In this document: positions 12,844 to 24,289 of the stretch, in pieces
How positions within the stretch are numbered: position 1 is the first letter of the stretch
Layout: the number at the start of each line of letters is the position of its first letter
Program-made: the position numbers and the translations under genes
Notes under the pieces: generated by a model
What the model saw: the letters and a program-made list of their open reading frames with translations, nothing else
Told to the model about the DNA's origin: nothing
The model's database searches: none
Assembly (NCBI GenBank): GCA_012932865.1
Contig: SAXG01000013.1
Coordinates: 248,001-312,000 of the forward strand
Source: Amylostereum areolatum
Taxonomy: Eukaryota; Basidiomycota; Agaricomycetes; Russulales; Stereaceae
DNA length: 64,000 nt
Reading direction: 5' to 3'

Positions 12844-13551
12844 GTCTCCCACCCGTCGTGTGTTTTTTCTTCTCGTTTTGTTGTTTTCTCGGTCTTCCTC
12901 ACGCTCTTTCCTTTATATCTCAATCGCATGGACAACGGACGGTCGGTGGATCTTAACAAATGTTACGCTTACTTTACTGCCGCTTTACAAGTAGTCACAT
13001 ACCCCCAGCTCTCTACGCAAAGGGATCGCTCGTTATTGAAGTCAGTTTCCGGTGGAATTCGATTTGGGAGAAGCCTACGGTATCGCTGTACTTACGCCTG
13101 TTCGTAATGCTTTACTCCAATCTGCACATTCGCGGTCGTCGACGATGAGGTCTTACCAGCTTCCATGTCGTTCACGATAATACCAAGTCGACGGTCGTTG
13201 ATTGGGCAATAATCGTGAAGTGGCGCTGGGTTGGCTCGCACACAAAACACCAGGATCACTCTAAGTACGCTAGTATCTTGTTCATCGGTCAACGTCCAAC
13301 GCTCACGGTTGCGCACGACTGTGAAGGTGCATAATAGAATTTGTAAATGAGAGTATGAGACAAGGCACCGAGGGCAAGTTGGGGATGCCGGCGGCAAGAC
13401 CAATTGGAAGTGGATCGCGTGAACGGATGACGTCCCCGTCCGCTCGTCACCTCCCACCTCGCCCTCTTTCCCGCCCTCATTCCGATCCCTTAAATACTCA
13501 GCCTCCGTCCATGGATTCTTCCACCAATCCTAGCTCTCCACACAACCACCA
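12844..13551. other. Intergenic, left border of the putative terpenoid cluster
   Basis: About 700 bp between the chitin synthase activator and SDR1. There are only short frames with no recognisable domain. I place the left cluster border here because gene content changes from housekeeping to secondary-metabolism families. Confidence 0.45.
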
Positions 13552-14725
13552 ATGGGCCAGCATCTCTCTCTCATCGACCAGTGGTTTCCTCCCCGTTCCA
13601 AGTTCTCCGTCGAGGACATTCCAGACCTCTCCGGCCGCGTAGTCCCTCGTCACGGGCGGTAACACAGGCATCGGGAAAGAAACTGTCAGGCAGCTGCTCG
13701 CCCATGGCGCCAAGGTTTATCTCGCCGCCAGATCCCCCGTAAAAGCCCAGAGCGCCATCGAGGACCTCGAGCGGGACACCGGCAAGCGCGCCATCTTCCT
13801 CGAGTGCGACCTGGCCGACCTGGCCAAAACCAGGAAGGCAGCGGAGACCTTCCTATCCCAGGAGAAGGAGCTGCACATGCTCTTTTGCAACGGGTGAGCC
13901 CTCTCTCGCGTTTTCACGCGCATACGCTCACGCATTCTTCGCAACAGAGGCGTCATGTGGCCGAACAAAGATCAGCTCACGGCAGACGGTCTCGATTTGC
14001 AGTGGGGGACGAACGTTGTAGGGCACTTCCTCCTCACCAAGGGCCTTCTCCCCGCCTTGCTCGCGGGCGTACACTCTTCTCCCGACGGCAAAGCGCGCGT
14101 GGTCATCACAAGCAGCATGGCCGCGTATCTCAACACCATACATTGGGGATCCTTCCGACCCGGACCCGAGCGGGAGAAGATGTCGACGTTCGAACTCTAC
14201 GACCAGAGCAAACACGTTGAGCAGCCACTTCCATACCTGCCTTTCGACTTCTGACGCCTTCGATAGGCTAACGTCGTATTCGCGCGCGAGCTTGGCCGCA
14301 AATACGGGGACCAAGGCTTGGTAGTAACTGCTTGCAATCCGGGAAACCTCCGTACAGATCTGCAGAGGAATATCCCATGGATTGGGAAGGTCTTCATGAA
14401 CGTACGCCCTTCAGCTGTTTGCCACGCACTCGATATCCTTTTCTCATCGGTTGTTCAGCTCCTCGTCCTGTATCCTGTTTCCTATGGAGCCCTCACTCAG
14501 CTCTATGCTGGAACAGCTCCGGAATCGGTAGACATGAATGGAAAGGTAAGAATCCTTCCTTCGTGCTTCCCTCCGCCGCACACACTCGTGCGTGTGCTAA
14601 CTACTTCTCTTCAGTTTCTAATCCCATGGGCTCGCGTCGGGGAATGTCGCCCGGAAGCGAATGACCCCGATATCGGCAGGCGGCTTTGGGAATATTTGGA
14701 AGACGAAACCAAAGTTGCAGCGTAG
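13552..14725 (+). CDS. Short-chain dehydrogenase/reductase SDR1 (retinol-dehydrogenase-like), one-base frameshift
   Basis: NAD(P)-dependent oxidoreductase of the classical/RDH-like type. Exons: 13552-13893, 13948-14215, 14267-14401, 14459-14545, 14615-14725. Visible motifs are TGGNTGIG (cofactor loop), CDLADL, the NG...WGTNVVGHFLLTKGLLP segment, VVITSSMAAYL with the catalytic Ser, YDQSK with catalytic Tyr/Lys, and the CNPGNLRT turn. The first 31 codons read in one frame (a typical short N-terminal lead before the Rossmann strand); the Rossmann motif itself is in the next frame. One extra C in the CCC at 13644-13646 accounts for this. Removing one base gives a frame of 314 codons including stop, a normal length. 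A stop directly upstream in the second frame means no other start can rescue it. The gene is convergent with P450-A (245 bp apart), so it may belong to the cluster. Sequencing error and true null allele are both possible. Confidence 0.8.
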
Positions 14726-14970
14726 CCATGTTTTATATCATGTGTTCTAATTCCTCGACGTTTTTTTTTTCCCATGGAGTTTCCATCTTGCAAGTTCGAC
14801 GGGTACACTTGGCTTGTTAATGAGCGTGCATAGGCAAAAGATACACTCCCATTCAGGGCCCAAACGAAATTGACTTGTGCTGAGAGCTTTCATCTCGCAC
14901 GCAATACAACGATATCGCATCTATGAGTACATGACTTGTTCCAACAAAGTATCAAGGTATGTAGGTGCAT

Positions 14971-16917
14971 CTATTCATGGTTGCGCATCGAGCGTTCCTC
15001 CGCCAACAGAGCAGCGGCCTCCGGAAAGCGTGGCTGAATATCAACGTCGAATGGTTTCGGCCTCCTAAACAACGGGAAAACACCCTCAATCAGCCGGCCG
15101 TTCCAGACACGAGCGGAAGAGAGACTCACACAACCAATCCGTCCTCCACAAACCCATCCACGTCGAGCTCGGCGCCCTTGACCCTCCCTACGTTGAACGC
15201 CCACAAACACATGGCCATGTCGATGAAGATCGAGTTATTTGCGACATGCCGTCCGACGCAGATTCGCCTCCCAAACCCGTATGTGACATGGCCTTCCTCC
15301 TTCGTATCCTCCGGGCCCGGCGCAAGCTGTCCGTTCGCGTCGAGATGCCTGGCTGGGTTGAAATGGGCTGCATCCTCTCCGTAGATTTCGGGGTCACGGT
15401 TGAGGAGCCACACATTGGCCATCACGATCGTACCCTTCGGGATGAAGTGGCCCTCGTAGTAGTCATCCTCCGTCGAGCGATGGGGAAGACCGACGGGGTC
15501 GACGGGACGCCAGCGGAGGGCCTCTTTCACCATCGCGCGGATGTAGGGAAGATGAGGAAGGTCGGCGAACGTGGGGATCCGGGTACGACCGACGACGGTA
15601 TCTAATTCCTCTTGGGCTCGCTTCTGCGTCTCGGGGTATACGAGCATGGCCAGAGTCCACCAGGCCATCACAGCAGACGTTGTTTCCGCGCCTGCAGCAC
15701 TGTCCGCTGGTTAATACAGGAAGAACGCAAAGTAAAGGATTAGAACGTACTACATGGTGGCTGCCAACCACGAGTTCTCGCCCGTAGAAAGACCATACCG
15801 ACTGGACTGTTTAATGAGGGTCCCACTCAGCGATGGTCCCTCCGTCCCCTTTGTCTGAAACGTGACGATGTGAGTATCATTTCGATTCTGGAAAAGAGCA
15901 AACGAACGATCTTGTCCTGGACGCCCGTGAACAGGTTCTCGAACATGGCCGAATCCTTGGTATACGATTGCTCTGCTTCTCGTTTCCATTTCGCGAATCT
16001 AACGATAATCTATGAGTCCATGTAAATAGAAACCAGTACAAGAAAATGCACCTGCTGGGGATGTGCATCATCCATGGAAGGAATTCTACAAGGTGTGACC
16101 CAGGCAGCGCTGCGCGCGTGAGCCTTGCCACAAAGTCGTTCACATCCTTGACGCGAGGATCATGTTCCGACTCGATCATTGGCGTGTCGTAGGTAACCGA
16201 CATGACCATCGATGCGGCGGTCCGACGCAGGTGCTTGTCCCACTCGCGAGGCTGCCTTATCATGTCATTGGCAAGCACCAAGGCCTCGAACAATTGCGTG
16301 TCCTGGAAGTGCTCAGCGACATTCCTGTTCAAAGCTTCATGTGCGGCTTTGCGCATACGTCTCCACCTTCATTGACCTCGTCAGATCCGCATGCGAGGGG
16401 TAAATAGTAAATGTGGAAGGCGTACAAAGGACTGTATCCTTGAAAGACCATAGCCATACCACCACAGAGAATCTGCGCGGCAACGATGTTGCGAGGCCTA
16501 TCAGAATATATTCCCGCTCGGCGGTCCAGCAGATCCGCTGCCGCCTTTTGTGTGTTGAGTACAACGATCGTCTGCCCCAACGCGCTGATCGACATGACAT
16601 CTCCTGCATGGAATGAGTTCATGCGCATGGTGGCCTCATGAAAAATGGGACGCACCGTACGTCTTCCTCCACTCCGTGAATGTAAGCCACTGTTCGCTTC
16701 GAAGTGAAAGCGCACTGCCGAGTATAGGGAGTCCCCGAGGCCCAGGAGGTAGTTTGCGATATGGGCTTCGAATATAACGGACGACAAAGGTGAGAGTGAG
16801 TGCGATGATAGCGCCGGCGGCGAGAACTTGATTGTCTTTGAGCGCTTCCACCATCGTGAGACGCGAGAGAATAGCCCCAAGGCTAGGGAGAAGCTGGATA
16901 GAAGAGAAAGTCGGCAT
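14971..16917 (-). CDS. Cytochrome P450 A (O-methylsterigmatocystin oxidoreductase-like)
   Basis: Haem monooxygenase on the ER membrane. The N-terminal hydrophobic anchor (AAGAIIALTLTFVVRYI) is followed by the proline hinge KLPPGPRGLPILG. Exons run 16917-16656, then from 16603 downward; all junctions checked are GT-AG and in frame. Motifs: I-helix AGAETTS (about 15690), K-helix ExxR in KEALRW (about 15535), PERF-region FNPARHLD, and haem-binding YGFGRRICVGRH with the axial Cys (about 15260). The tail ends at 14971. The gene is intact. It is closely similar to P450-D (39153-41070), with the same exon phases and almost identical C-terminal half, but in opposite orientation. The substrate cannot be read from the sequence; location suggests hydroxylation of the cluster terpene. 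Confidence 0.92.
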
Positions 16918-17850
16918 GAGGTGAGCCGCCTGAGGAAGCGGGGGGACGAGTTATAATGGGTCCTGCTCCTTCTCTCCGTTGGTGTCGGCCAAGTTGAACT
17001 TCGCTCCCAGGAGGCGAGTGAGAGTGGCTTCTAATAAGCCGTATGACTTACGCGTCGATGGCAGAGAAGCTCTGGCGGGGTATATTGGGGACAACCGTGA
17101 GAGGTCGGGTCAGTTCCGATGAAGATGTCATCCTCCGTTTTCAGAACGGGCGTAACGCATAAGGAGAGCTTGACGCCTTGACTAGGCAGAGGCGCCTAGA
17201 TCCATCCCTTGCACCAGTTTCAAGGAGTTTGCACCGGTGTCTCCATATGAATATGCGTCTGATTTGCGGGACCAGGCTCGGGCGACGGTAGGGAAATATT
17301 GCTCTTTGATGTTCAATTTCACCGTGGCAGGCTACGCCTAGTTGATCTACTAATGGCAATGGAAGCAAAGATGAGTAGTGCATGCAGCCAGATGCGCCGA
17401 TGCGGCTACGGGCCTACGGCCAGCAGAAGGGCATGGAAGGCTAATACTTCACTGGGGTGTCGACAGGTCCAAAAGGAAGGACCAGGTGACGATAACGGTG
17501 TTGCATTGGTGTTGCAACTCGAGGACAGCGCTTTGCGCCGCTAAAGCGCTGGAGGTTGAAGCTGTTGAAGCTTGAAGTTGAACCGCTATCGCCGGGGGTG
17601 CGAAAATCTCGGGAGTCCGGCGCCAAGACCTGGGTCCAACGATGCATCATGCCGCCGACGACTCCGCATAGCTTGTCACCTCCGCTGGCCTCGCAAATTG
17701 TGAATTCGCTCCCCATGTACTCCTGCCCATCAGATCTCACTTTGAGATGGATTCGGGGAACGCGTGGTGGCATCATAGTGCACACATTCGTGAGTAGTGA
17801 GTATTATCATGACCAATCTATGGATCGTTAAGCTTCGTGCGACCTAGAAA
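16918..17850. other. Intergenic between P450-A and tRNA-Ser
   Basis: About 930 bp. A TATA-like TTATAA at 16951-16956 (minus-strand sense) lies about 35 bp from the P450-A start. The rest has only short, unrelated frames on both strands; nothing recognisable. Confidence 0.45.
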
Positions 17851-17943
17851 GGCACTATAGCCAAGTGGTTACGGCGACAGATTCGAATCTTAGAGTTCAT
17901 CTGTTTCCCTTTGGGAGCGCAGGTTCGAGTCCTGCTGGTGTCG
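17851..17943 (+). tRNA. tRNA-Ser (anticodon CGA) with 11-nt intron
   Basis: A full type-II cloverleaf can be drawn. The acceptor stem GGCACTA pairs with TGGTGTC with two G-U pairs, followed by discriminator G at 17943. The D-stem is GCC/GGC. The anticodon stem is ACAGA/TCTGT. The T-arm is GCAGG-TTCGAGT-CCTGC. A long variable arm TCCC-TTT-GGGA is typical of serine tRNAs. The anticodon loop is TTCGAA plus A, with anticodon CGA at 17884-17886. An 11-nt intron (17888-17898) sits after position 37, the canonical place. It decodes UCG. It lies inside the putative terpenoid cluster between P450-A and the GMC gene. Confidence 0.9.
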
Positions 17944-18329
17944 GGATTGTGTTTTTTGCACCTGCGCTTGCCGTTCGCTGAACTCGAAGCCTTAGGCGGC
18001 CTACCGGACTCCGGAGGGCCGAGGCTAGGCCCCACTCAACTTCAAGTAACAAGTTTGATGTTTTGTAACTCGCAAGTTGCCATTGTGCCAGTGTCTCCTT
18101 CTACCACCTGGCATCCGGCGTAAGGACTTGAGTGATGAACACGACTAATATTAATTACTCAGATATGATTACCGATTGTGTAGGAAGTATTGTACTGATA
18201 ACAAAAGGCAGCCTGCCGCGTATACGACATTATATGTACCCGTTCGTAGAATAAAGTTCACCGTCAGCCAAGAATTATTAGAGAAGAGCCAAAGAGCCAC
18301 AGAGCCAAAGAGCCACGTATGTTCCCAGT
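17944..18329. other. Intergenic between tRNA-Ser and GMC gene
   Basis: About 390 bp that hold the GMC gene 3' end and a short tandem duplication at 18285-18316. AT-rich around 18150-18260. No gene recognised. Confidence 0.45.
18285..18316. repeat. Tandem duplication of a 16-bp unit
   Basis: Two perfect adjacent copies of AGAGCCAAAGAGCCAC. Each copy itself contains two AGAGCCA-like halves, so the array is four near-copies of an 8-bp word. It lies just 3' of the GMC stop codon, probably in the 3' UTR. Confidence 0.85.
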
Positions 18330-20831
18330 CTAAAAAATTGAATTCCAGTCTTCCTTGATGAGGTCTGCCGCCTGTGCGTGTATGAGCATCAGAGACACTT
18401 GATCTAGCGTACATCCATACCTTCTCTGCAACAGCGTATATGGTTCCCTGAAGTGCAACACCGATGGTCATAGGAATGATGCCCGCATCCACAATGCGAA
18501 CGTTGGCAAGCCCGTAAACCTTGAGTTTGTTGTTCACAACACCCCCAAGGTCGCGACTTGCCATGGCGGTTGTCCCAATAGGATGGTTCGTCGTCTGTCT
18601 CTGATGAGCCATCGGTTAAAGCGGAAGGTTGATAAACGTACTGAGGTGACGTTCTTGACATATTCCCGGAACTGGGCGCTGGTGTTTACGCTGTTCGGAG
18701 GCGTGGTGTTGGCCTCGATAAGGGCACCAGCGGGCGTCGTGTTTGTCCATTTTCGAATCCACTGGAGGGAATACGCCAGCACATCAACGTCTGTGGAATG
18801 GCTCATTAGCCGGGAAAGAATCAATGCATCGATAAGATACATACCCCACTGGAAGGACAAAAACTTGGGGTCAATCAAAGGCGCTGCGGAGGGGTCCGTG
18901 GAGTTGATGTGCACATGGCCGCGACTGAACTCGTGCTAGAAAATGATTGTTGTTGAGCCTACATCTGTCATCGATGAGCCAAGGAAGGCGGCGCTCACCA
19001 GCTGGATAGACACAGAAGATATGTATCCCGTATTAGGCTGTGGTGTACTGGCGACACCGCCATTCGGAATAACCGTCGTCTCAAACCAACCTGCACCGGA
19101 CTTCGCCATACTGATGAGGGCATTGTACTGTGTGCGAGTTAAAGTATTTATCGGCTTGGAGGAGATCTCGCTTTGCAGCGTCTTGAACATTGCATTTAAC
19201 GTCGAAGGGTCCACTGCTGTCTGAAGGGAGAGAGCGCCAACTACGGCGGGCGTGTAGGATAAAGCACCCGTTCCTTTATTCTCGCTACCGAGCCAGGATG
19301 TACATTAGTCTCGCATGCCACGATATGCATGGAATGCTCACTATAACGAAAGTTGTTCTTGAGTGTAGCTGGCGTTGGTGCCAAGTTGATCTGTAGCCAG
19401 CATTTTAACGTATAGTAACATGTAATGGCTACCGAGAGTACTTACCGAACGTGAACACTCCTTGCTTGACCGTGAAATCAGACGTTGACACAGGGTGGTC
19501 TTGGAGGTTCTCTCCGACGGTTGGAAGGTCCACGATCACCGGAATCCCGAGCGAGTTGAGAAGCGTCCGATTGCCAACACCGGAGAGTTCCAGTACTTGG
19601 GGCGTCTTCAACGAGCCTGTTTTAAAAGGTATCAATACAGTCTGTCAGTTTCTAATGACGACGGGCGCGCACCAGCGGCAAGGATAACTTCCTTGTTGAC
19701 TTTTGCGGTGTAAGTTGACCCGTCGACGGTATACTCTACGCCAGATGCAACCGGGACGGATCCCGAGGCTGTTTCGCGCCACTGGATCTTGTTGACCAAC
19801 GCCCCCGTCACGACCTTCAGATTTGGCCGCCCAGCGATGGGAGTGTAATAGGAGTTCTCAGCGTAAGAACGCCTGCCGTCGGGACCGACAGAGCGAGCGG
19901 GAAGGGCAATCGAGTACACATTTCCCCCGTCAGGGTTAGAATTGAACTTGATTCCTAGCTTTTCAGCTGCAGCCGTTATTGGCCCATCCGTCGGAGCAAG
20001 GACATTATTGTAGGTAATCTGTACCACGGTCGTTAAAAATGCGATAAAACGGAGGCCGCGCGTTCAAGGGTTCACGTACTGCAACAGGTCCTTGCGTGCC
20101 ATGTTCGCTCGCCAGTGCGGGATCCTTGACCTGTCCAGGTAAACGGACTGTTGGCGCGTGCCAATTCTCCGCCTTCTTGAAGTATTTGACCAAACTGTTA
20201 AAAGACCAGTCCTGACCGTTGCCGAATATCGTCGCCCAGTTATCGTACTCTCCGGCTGACGCACGTTGATAGATCATCGCGTTCAAGGCCGAAGAGCCAC
20301 CGATCAGCTTGCCTCTACAAAAATCGACCTGTAAGTCAATTACTGTCCAATAAACAGCGGCGCAGCACTAACCTAGGATACGATATGGTCCTACCACCTA
20401 AGCCGTCCTGGGGAACGCTCCGGAACATCCAGTCATATCCTGGGTTACCAATTGTTGTGACATCTGTTGTATTCATGACTAGGTCTGCTCCGTTGGGTGT
20501 CAAGATCAGTGGGTCATTGGGACGATAATCGCCAGCCTCGATCACGCCAACGGTAACTTGAGAAGACTCGGTCAATCGACGGGCGAGGACGAGACCTGAT
20601 GTCCCCCCTCCCACGATGACGAAGTCAAACGAGGTCGCCGCGAAGGCAGAAGGAGATACGATGTTTGGGGTGACTTGTGCTATTGAAACTCTGGATGAGA
20701 GCAACGCTAGATAGATTAGGGAGGTACACACCATTGGTTTCCCGTCTGACGTGCAGGACGGAAGGAAGCGCAAAGACAGAAGCGCTCGCAATCGAGAGCA
20801 GAGATGCATGCGACAGAAGCGTTGCCTTCAT
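18330..20831 (-). CDS. Secreted GMC oxidoreductase (aryl-alcohol-oxidase-like), second catalytic His replaced
   Basis: FAD-dependent alcohol oxidase/dehydrogenase of the glucose-methanol-choline family. It starts with a signal peptide-like [21 protein letters not shown]. Motifs in order: [17 protein letters not shown] (FAD-binding GxGxxG, about 20610-20570), an [22 protein letters not shown] segment (GMC signature 1, about 20400-20270), [12 protein letters not shown] (GMC signature 2, about 19590), GENLQDHP, and NHPIGTTAM with the first catalytic His (about 18580). The last exon encodes AADLIKEDW and a stop at 18330. About a dozen short introns splice cleanly and the gene looks intact. In [16 protein letters not shown] the residue aligned with the usual second His/Asn (as in NAHTQGP of aryl-alcohol oxidase) is Ala. 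That either marks a divergent subfamily or lowers oxidase activity. Cluster location suggests oxidation of a terpene alcohol. Confidence 0.9.
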
Positions 20832-22181
20832 ATTGGGCAATACGGTACCACAATATGTAGGAAAGGTGATGGGAACAAACGCGAGGATTCCGATGAAGTT
20901 GAGAAGTAGAAGTCGGTGTGATAAGATACTCGTCGCTACCCTGCTTTTATGGGCTGAGCGAACGCATACCCACCGTTTCGTGCGGCAACTTCGTGTAAGA
21001 AACCAGTCCTGCTCAGCAGGAACACATGAAGGCCCATGTTGAGCGGATGGGGGCGATCGCAGGTCCGAACGCGTAGGAAAACTAGGCCAGGGACAACATG
21101 CGATGAGATGCAGCATAATTAGGGCCCCCGACATGGGTAGCTCGGGTCCTGTAGAGTGCAACTCAACTTACAGACACGTAGGAGTTGAGTAGGAGGCTCG
21201 GCCCCGACTTCGCCGTAAGCCCAGTGCAATGATTGCAATGAATATGGGCTCTGAACCTACTGCTGCCGCCGCGATCATTAAGGTACTTAGTGCGCCACAC
21301 ATAACACTTAGGAACATACCTGTGCAACTGTGGCTTGACCTCGCGACACGATCGCCCGCATTCGGGGAGGTCTCACGTTTTTTATCGAGTGAAAATTGCA
21401 TGCTGGAGTCGCCCAGATGATGCTGCGAGGCACTCATTCCTCTTAGTCGCTCCAATATCATGGAATCAGACTTGGACATGCTAAAAAATGAGGTAGTTAG
21501 AAAAGATAGGTAAAGCGAATAGATGGCAGTGATGTAGTACCTGCTGCGACTCTGTGACAGTGCGGCAAGTCGTCGTCCCTCTAGGTTCAGGTTCGGCTTC
21601 ATATGGTCCGTTGCAGCGTAGCCTGATGCACATTCCGCACCAGCACCCGTTGATCGCCGGAAACCTGCTAGAGTGGTTCACTTCACGGACCTCATGCTCG
21701 GGGCTGAAACTGAAGGGACGGAGGATAGCATGTTTGTCTATGAGCGCAGCTGAAGCAGAAGGGAATCAAGGGGTCGGTAGTCGGTGAACGACGTGTTACT
21801 TATGGGGTTATGTTGTCCTTGGTGGCGGTGGATGTGGTCCTGGAAAGAGGTGGAATCACTGCCACTGGGGACTTTGGCAAACCCCAGCCTGAGGTTGGGG
21901 TTAGGTAATCCCTTCGACGGCCGACCGAGAGGCAGACGAGGATTCTGACGACAGACTTTCGTCAAACCTTTCAAGGGTACAACGTAATATTTGAGCTTCA
22001 AGATCCTCAACTTTTGGCGGGAAAGGATCAGCGATCCTCCGTCAGCGAACCAACCTCAGCAGCCGTATTTCAGTGCCAACCAGTGAAGACAGCACATAGG
22101 ATTTATTGGATGAAGTAACACATTCATCACACGCTGATGTACATAGTCGAGAATGGGAGCACCACTTGAGCTAGAGCATAA
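20832..22181. other. Intergenic between GMC gene and P450-B
   Basis: About 1.35 kb. It holds the GMC promoter (right of 20831) and the P450-B terminator. A 144-codon frame on the minus strand (21602-21168) has a hydrophobic C-terminal part and potential splice sites, but no recognisable domain and no homopolymer or codon pattern that supports it. I do not call it a gene. Confidence 0.4.
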
Positions 22182-24289
22182 CTAGTTATTACCTTGCTGC
22201 AAAAGCGCGAGGTGCTGGGGGGAGCGAGGAACGATGTCGCAAGGGAAGTCCTCCACGTGGCTGGTAGTTGGTAGAAATGAGCTTCCTGTTCAGCGAAAGA
22301 AAGAAAAGGGAGACGAACATCAATGCACCAGGTTTGAACTTGACCTCGGGGGTGATCTCATGACCATTCGCATCTTTGGCTTTCTTGATATCGAAGACTG
22401 TCAAGATTGACGCAATGGCGATCCAGATAGTGTCGAGAGCCATCGGGCGGCCGGCGCAAGCCCTGTTTATCTCACTCAGCTCTGAAACTTGAACATACAT
22501 GTGGAACGTAAGCGCACCGACGTCCAAAGCCAAACACCCCGTTGTCGATGGGGTCTGGGAGGTTTGGATTCTCAAGGAAGCGGCGGGGATTGTACTTCTC
22601 CGGCTCGGGGAAAACCGCGTCGTTGTGAAGGACAGCCCTACATGCTTGCGCTCTGATAAAGCCCTGGGACAACGACAAGTGCACTCACCAGCCATTGGCG
22701 AGAACGGGAGTGCCTCCTGGAATGAAGTACCCCTTGTAGATATCGTCGACCAAGCTTCTGTGGTGCACGCCGAGGGGAAGAATGGGGATCCATCGCAAAC
22801 TTTCCTTCAAGCAAGCATTCAGATACGGCATCTCGTCCTTGTCTTCAAAGTTGGGGAGACGTTCTGCGGAGCCAAGCACAGTGTCGAGTTCCTCTTGGAT
22901 GGCACGTTGGTGCTCCGGATGCAAGAGAAGGGCGAGAATAAGGGAGGTCAATCCAGAGACGGACTAGACAGACCATACGTTAAAAACGGTTTCAAGACAG
23001 ACGAGGGTAGAATACTCACAGTATCGGCACCAGCGGCATAAGATACGGCGGCCGTGCCGCGAATCAGATCCTCGTCGACCGCTTCATCTGGTGTCGCATT
23101 ATTCTGCTCGAGAACAGAAGTAACGTAGCACGGCTTCGCTTTGCCCTCACTCTGTACCCGAGACTAAGTCAACTTCTGCTTTCTTATGAACAGAGAAGAT
23201 CGAACGCACCAACTCCTTCTTGACGAGAGCGAACGGAACTTCGATAATCGCTCGCGCGAGTTTGCGCCATTCTTTTGCTTGACGCTTGAATCCGGCACCG
23301 GGGAACCACTCGGGGATGTGCTTCACTAGAGAGATGACATGAAATGATGAGTTCCGCTCAGATCGGTACAGAGTGACGCACGGCTGGGTAAGAACTCAAC
23401 GACAAACGCTCCTTGGAGGTTAGCCTAGGGACGTGCTCTGGGATGCCTCGTCCACGAGTTTGACGTATGGGTCATTTTCCGCTTGAATCTCGTAGCCATA
23501 ACTGCATACATATCCAAAACATTCAGGAGATCGATAATGATATTGAGAGGATCGCGTGGACTTACACTCGCTTGATAATCACTGCGGCCGTATAAGCTAG
23601 GCCAAGTGGTCAAGTTGAGCAAAGCACCAACCGACAGATGGAAAGTAACGCGTACTGTTTGAGATGGTGCGCAATCCTCGTGGGATCGCGATGGAGGCGC
23701 TGGAGAAGGTCCTCAGCGACGGCCAGTTGTATAGGTCTATGCTCGGCGGTAATGTTGAAGTAGTGTTGGAAAACCTTGCGGTAGTCCCTCCACCTCTGCC
23801 CGTATCGCATGAGCGAAAAACTCCAGTCCCAACCCATTCTTAGAAGCAAAAATTGGGAATAAGCGACCAGCAACGCAGTCAAGAAAGAAGCCGGATACAT
23901 ACAGATCGTTGATCATAACCATGTCCGGCCTATCTGAATAGTTCGAGCCACGCTTGTCCAGAAGGTCTGCGATTGCTTCGGCGGAGTTGAGGATAATGGA
24001 AGTTTGGCCGAGAACCGTGACAGATATGATGTCGGAATCTATGATAGCCAAGACCGGGTAAGTCAAGAGCTTGGTCTGTCAGGCTTGTGTGCTCACCGAA
24101 TTCGCGAGACCAGTCCCTGTGTTTCACATGAACGAGATCGTCACCGAGGTCGAACATGTTGCCAACGATTGGAAGACCCTTGGGTCCCGGTGGGAGAGGA
24201 AGTGCATTGCGCCTACGGATGTATGCCCGAATCCACGACACAGAGATGACGGCGAATGCGAGCGTCGCGAGTGAGAGGGTTACGTCCAT
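22182..24289 (-). CDS. Cytochrome P450 B, carries one clear and one likely +1 frameshift
   Basis: Membrane-anchored P450: N-terminal anchor LATLAFAVISVSWIRAYI, hinge LPLPPGPKGLPIVG, MGWDWSFSLMRYGQRW (C-helix), I-helix AAGADTS, K-helix KESLRW, and haem motif FGFGRR|ACAGR split by an intron before the Cys exon. The last exon ends at 22182. Paralogue of the divergent P450-C: exon phases match. Compared with P450-C, an extra base is needed around 23425-23427 (TAGCCTAGG region): upstream the frame encodes VDEASQSTSL and then hits a stop, while GAFVVEFLPS continues one base over. A second extra base is likely at about 23593-23595, at the start of the small exon encoding YTAAVIIKRV. As written it cannot make a full-length enzyme; either a pseudogene or sequence error. 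Confidence 0.82.

Noticed and set aside
21168..21602. 144-codon minus ORF upstream of the GMC gene
   Set aside because: Hydrophobic end and possible splice sites, but no domain or homologue recognised; left as an unsupported frame.
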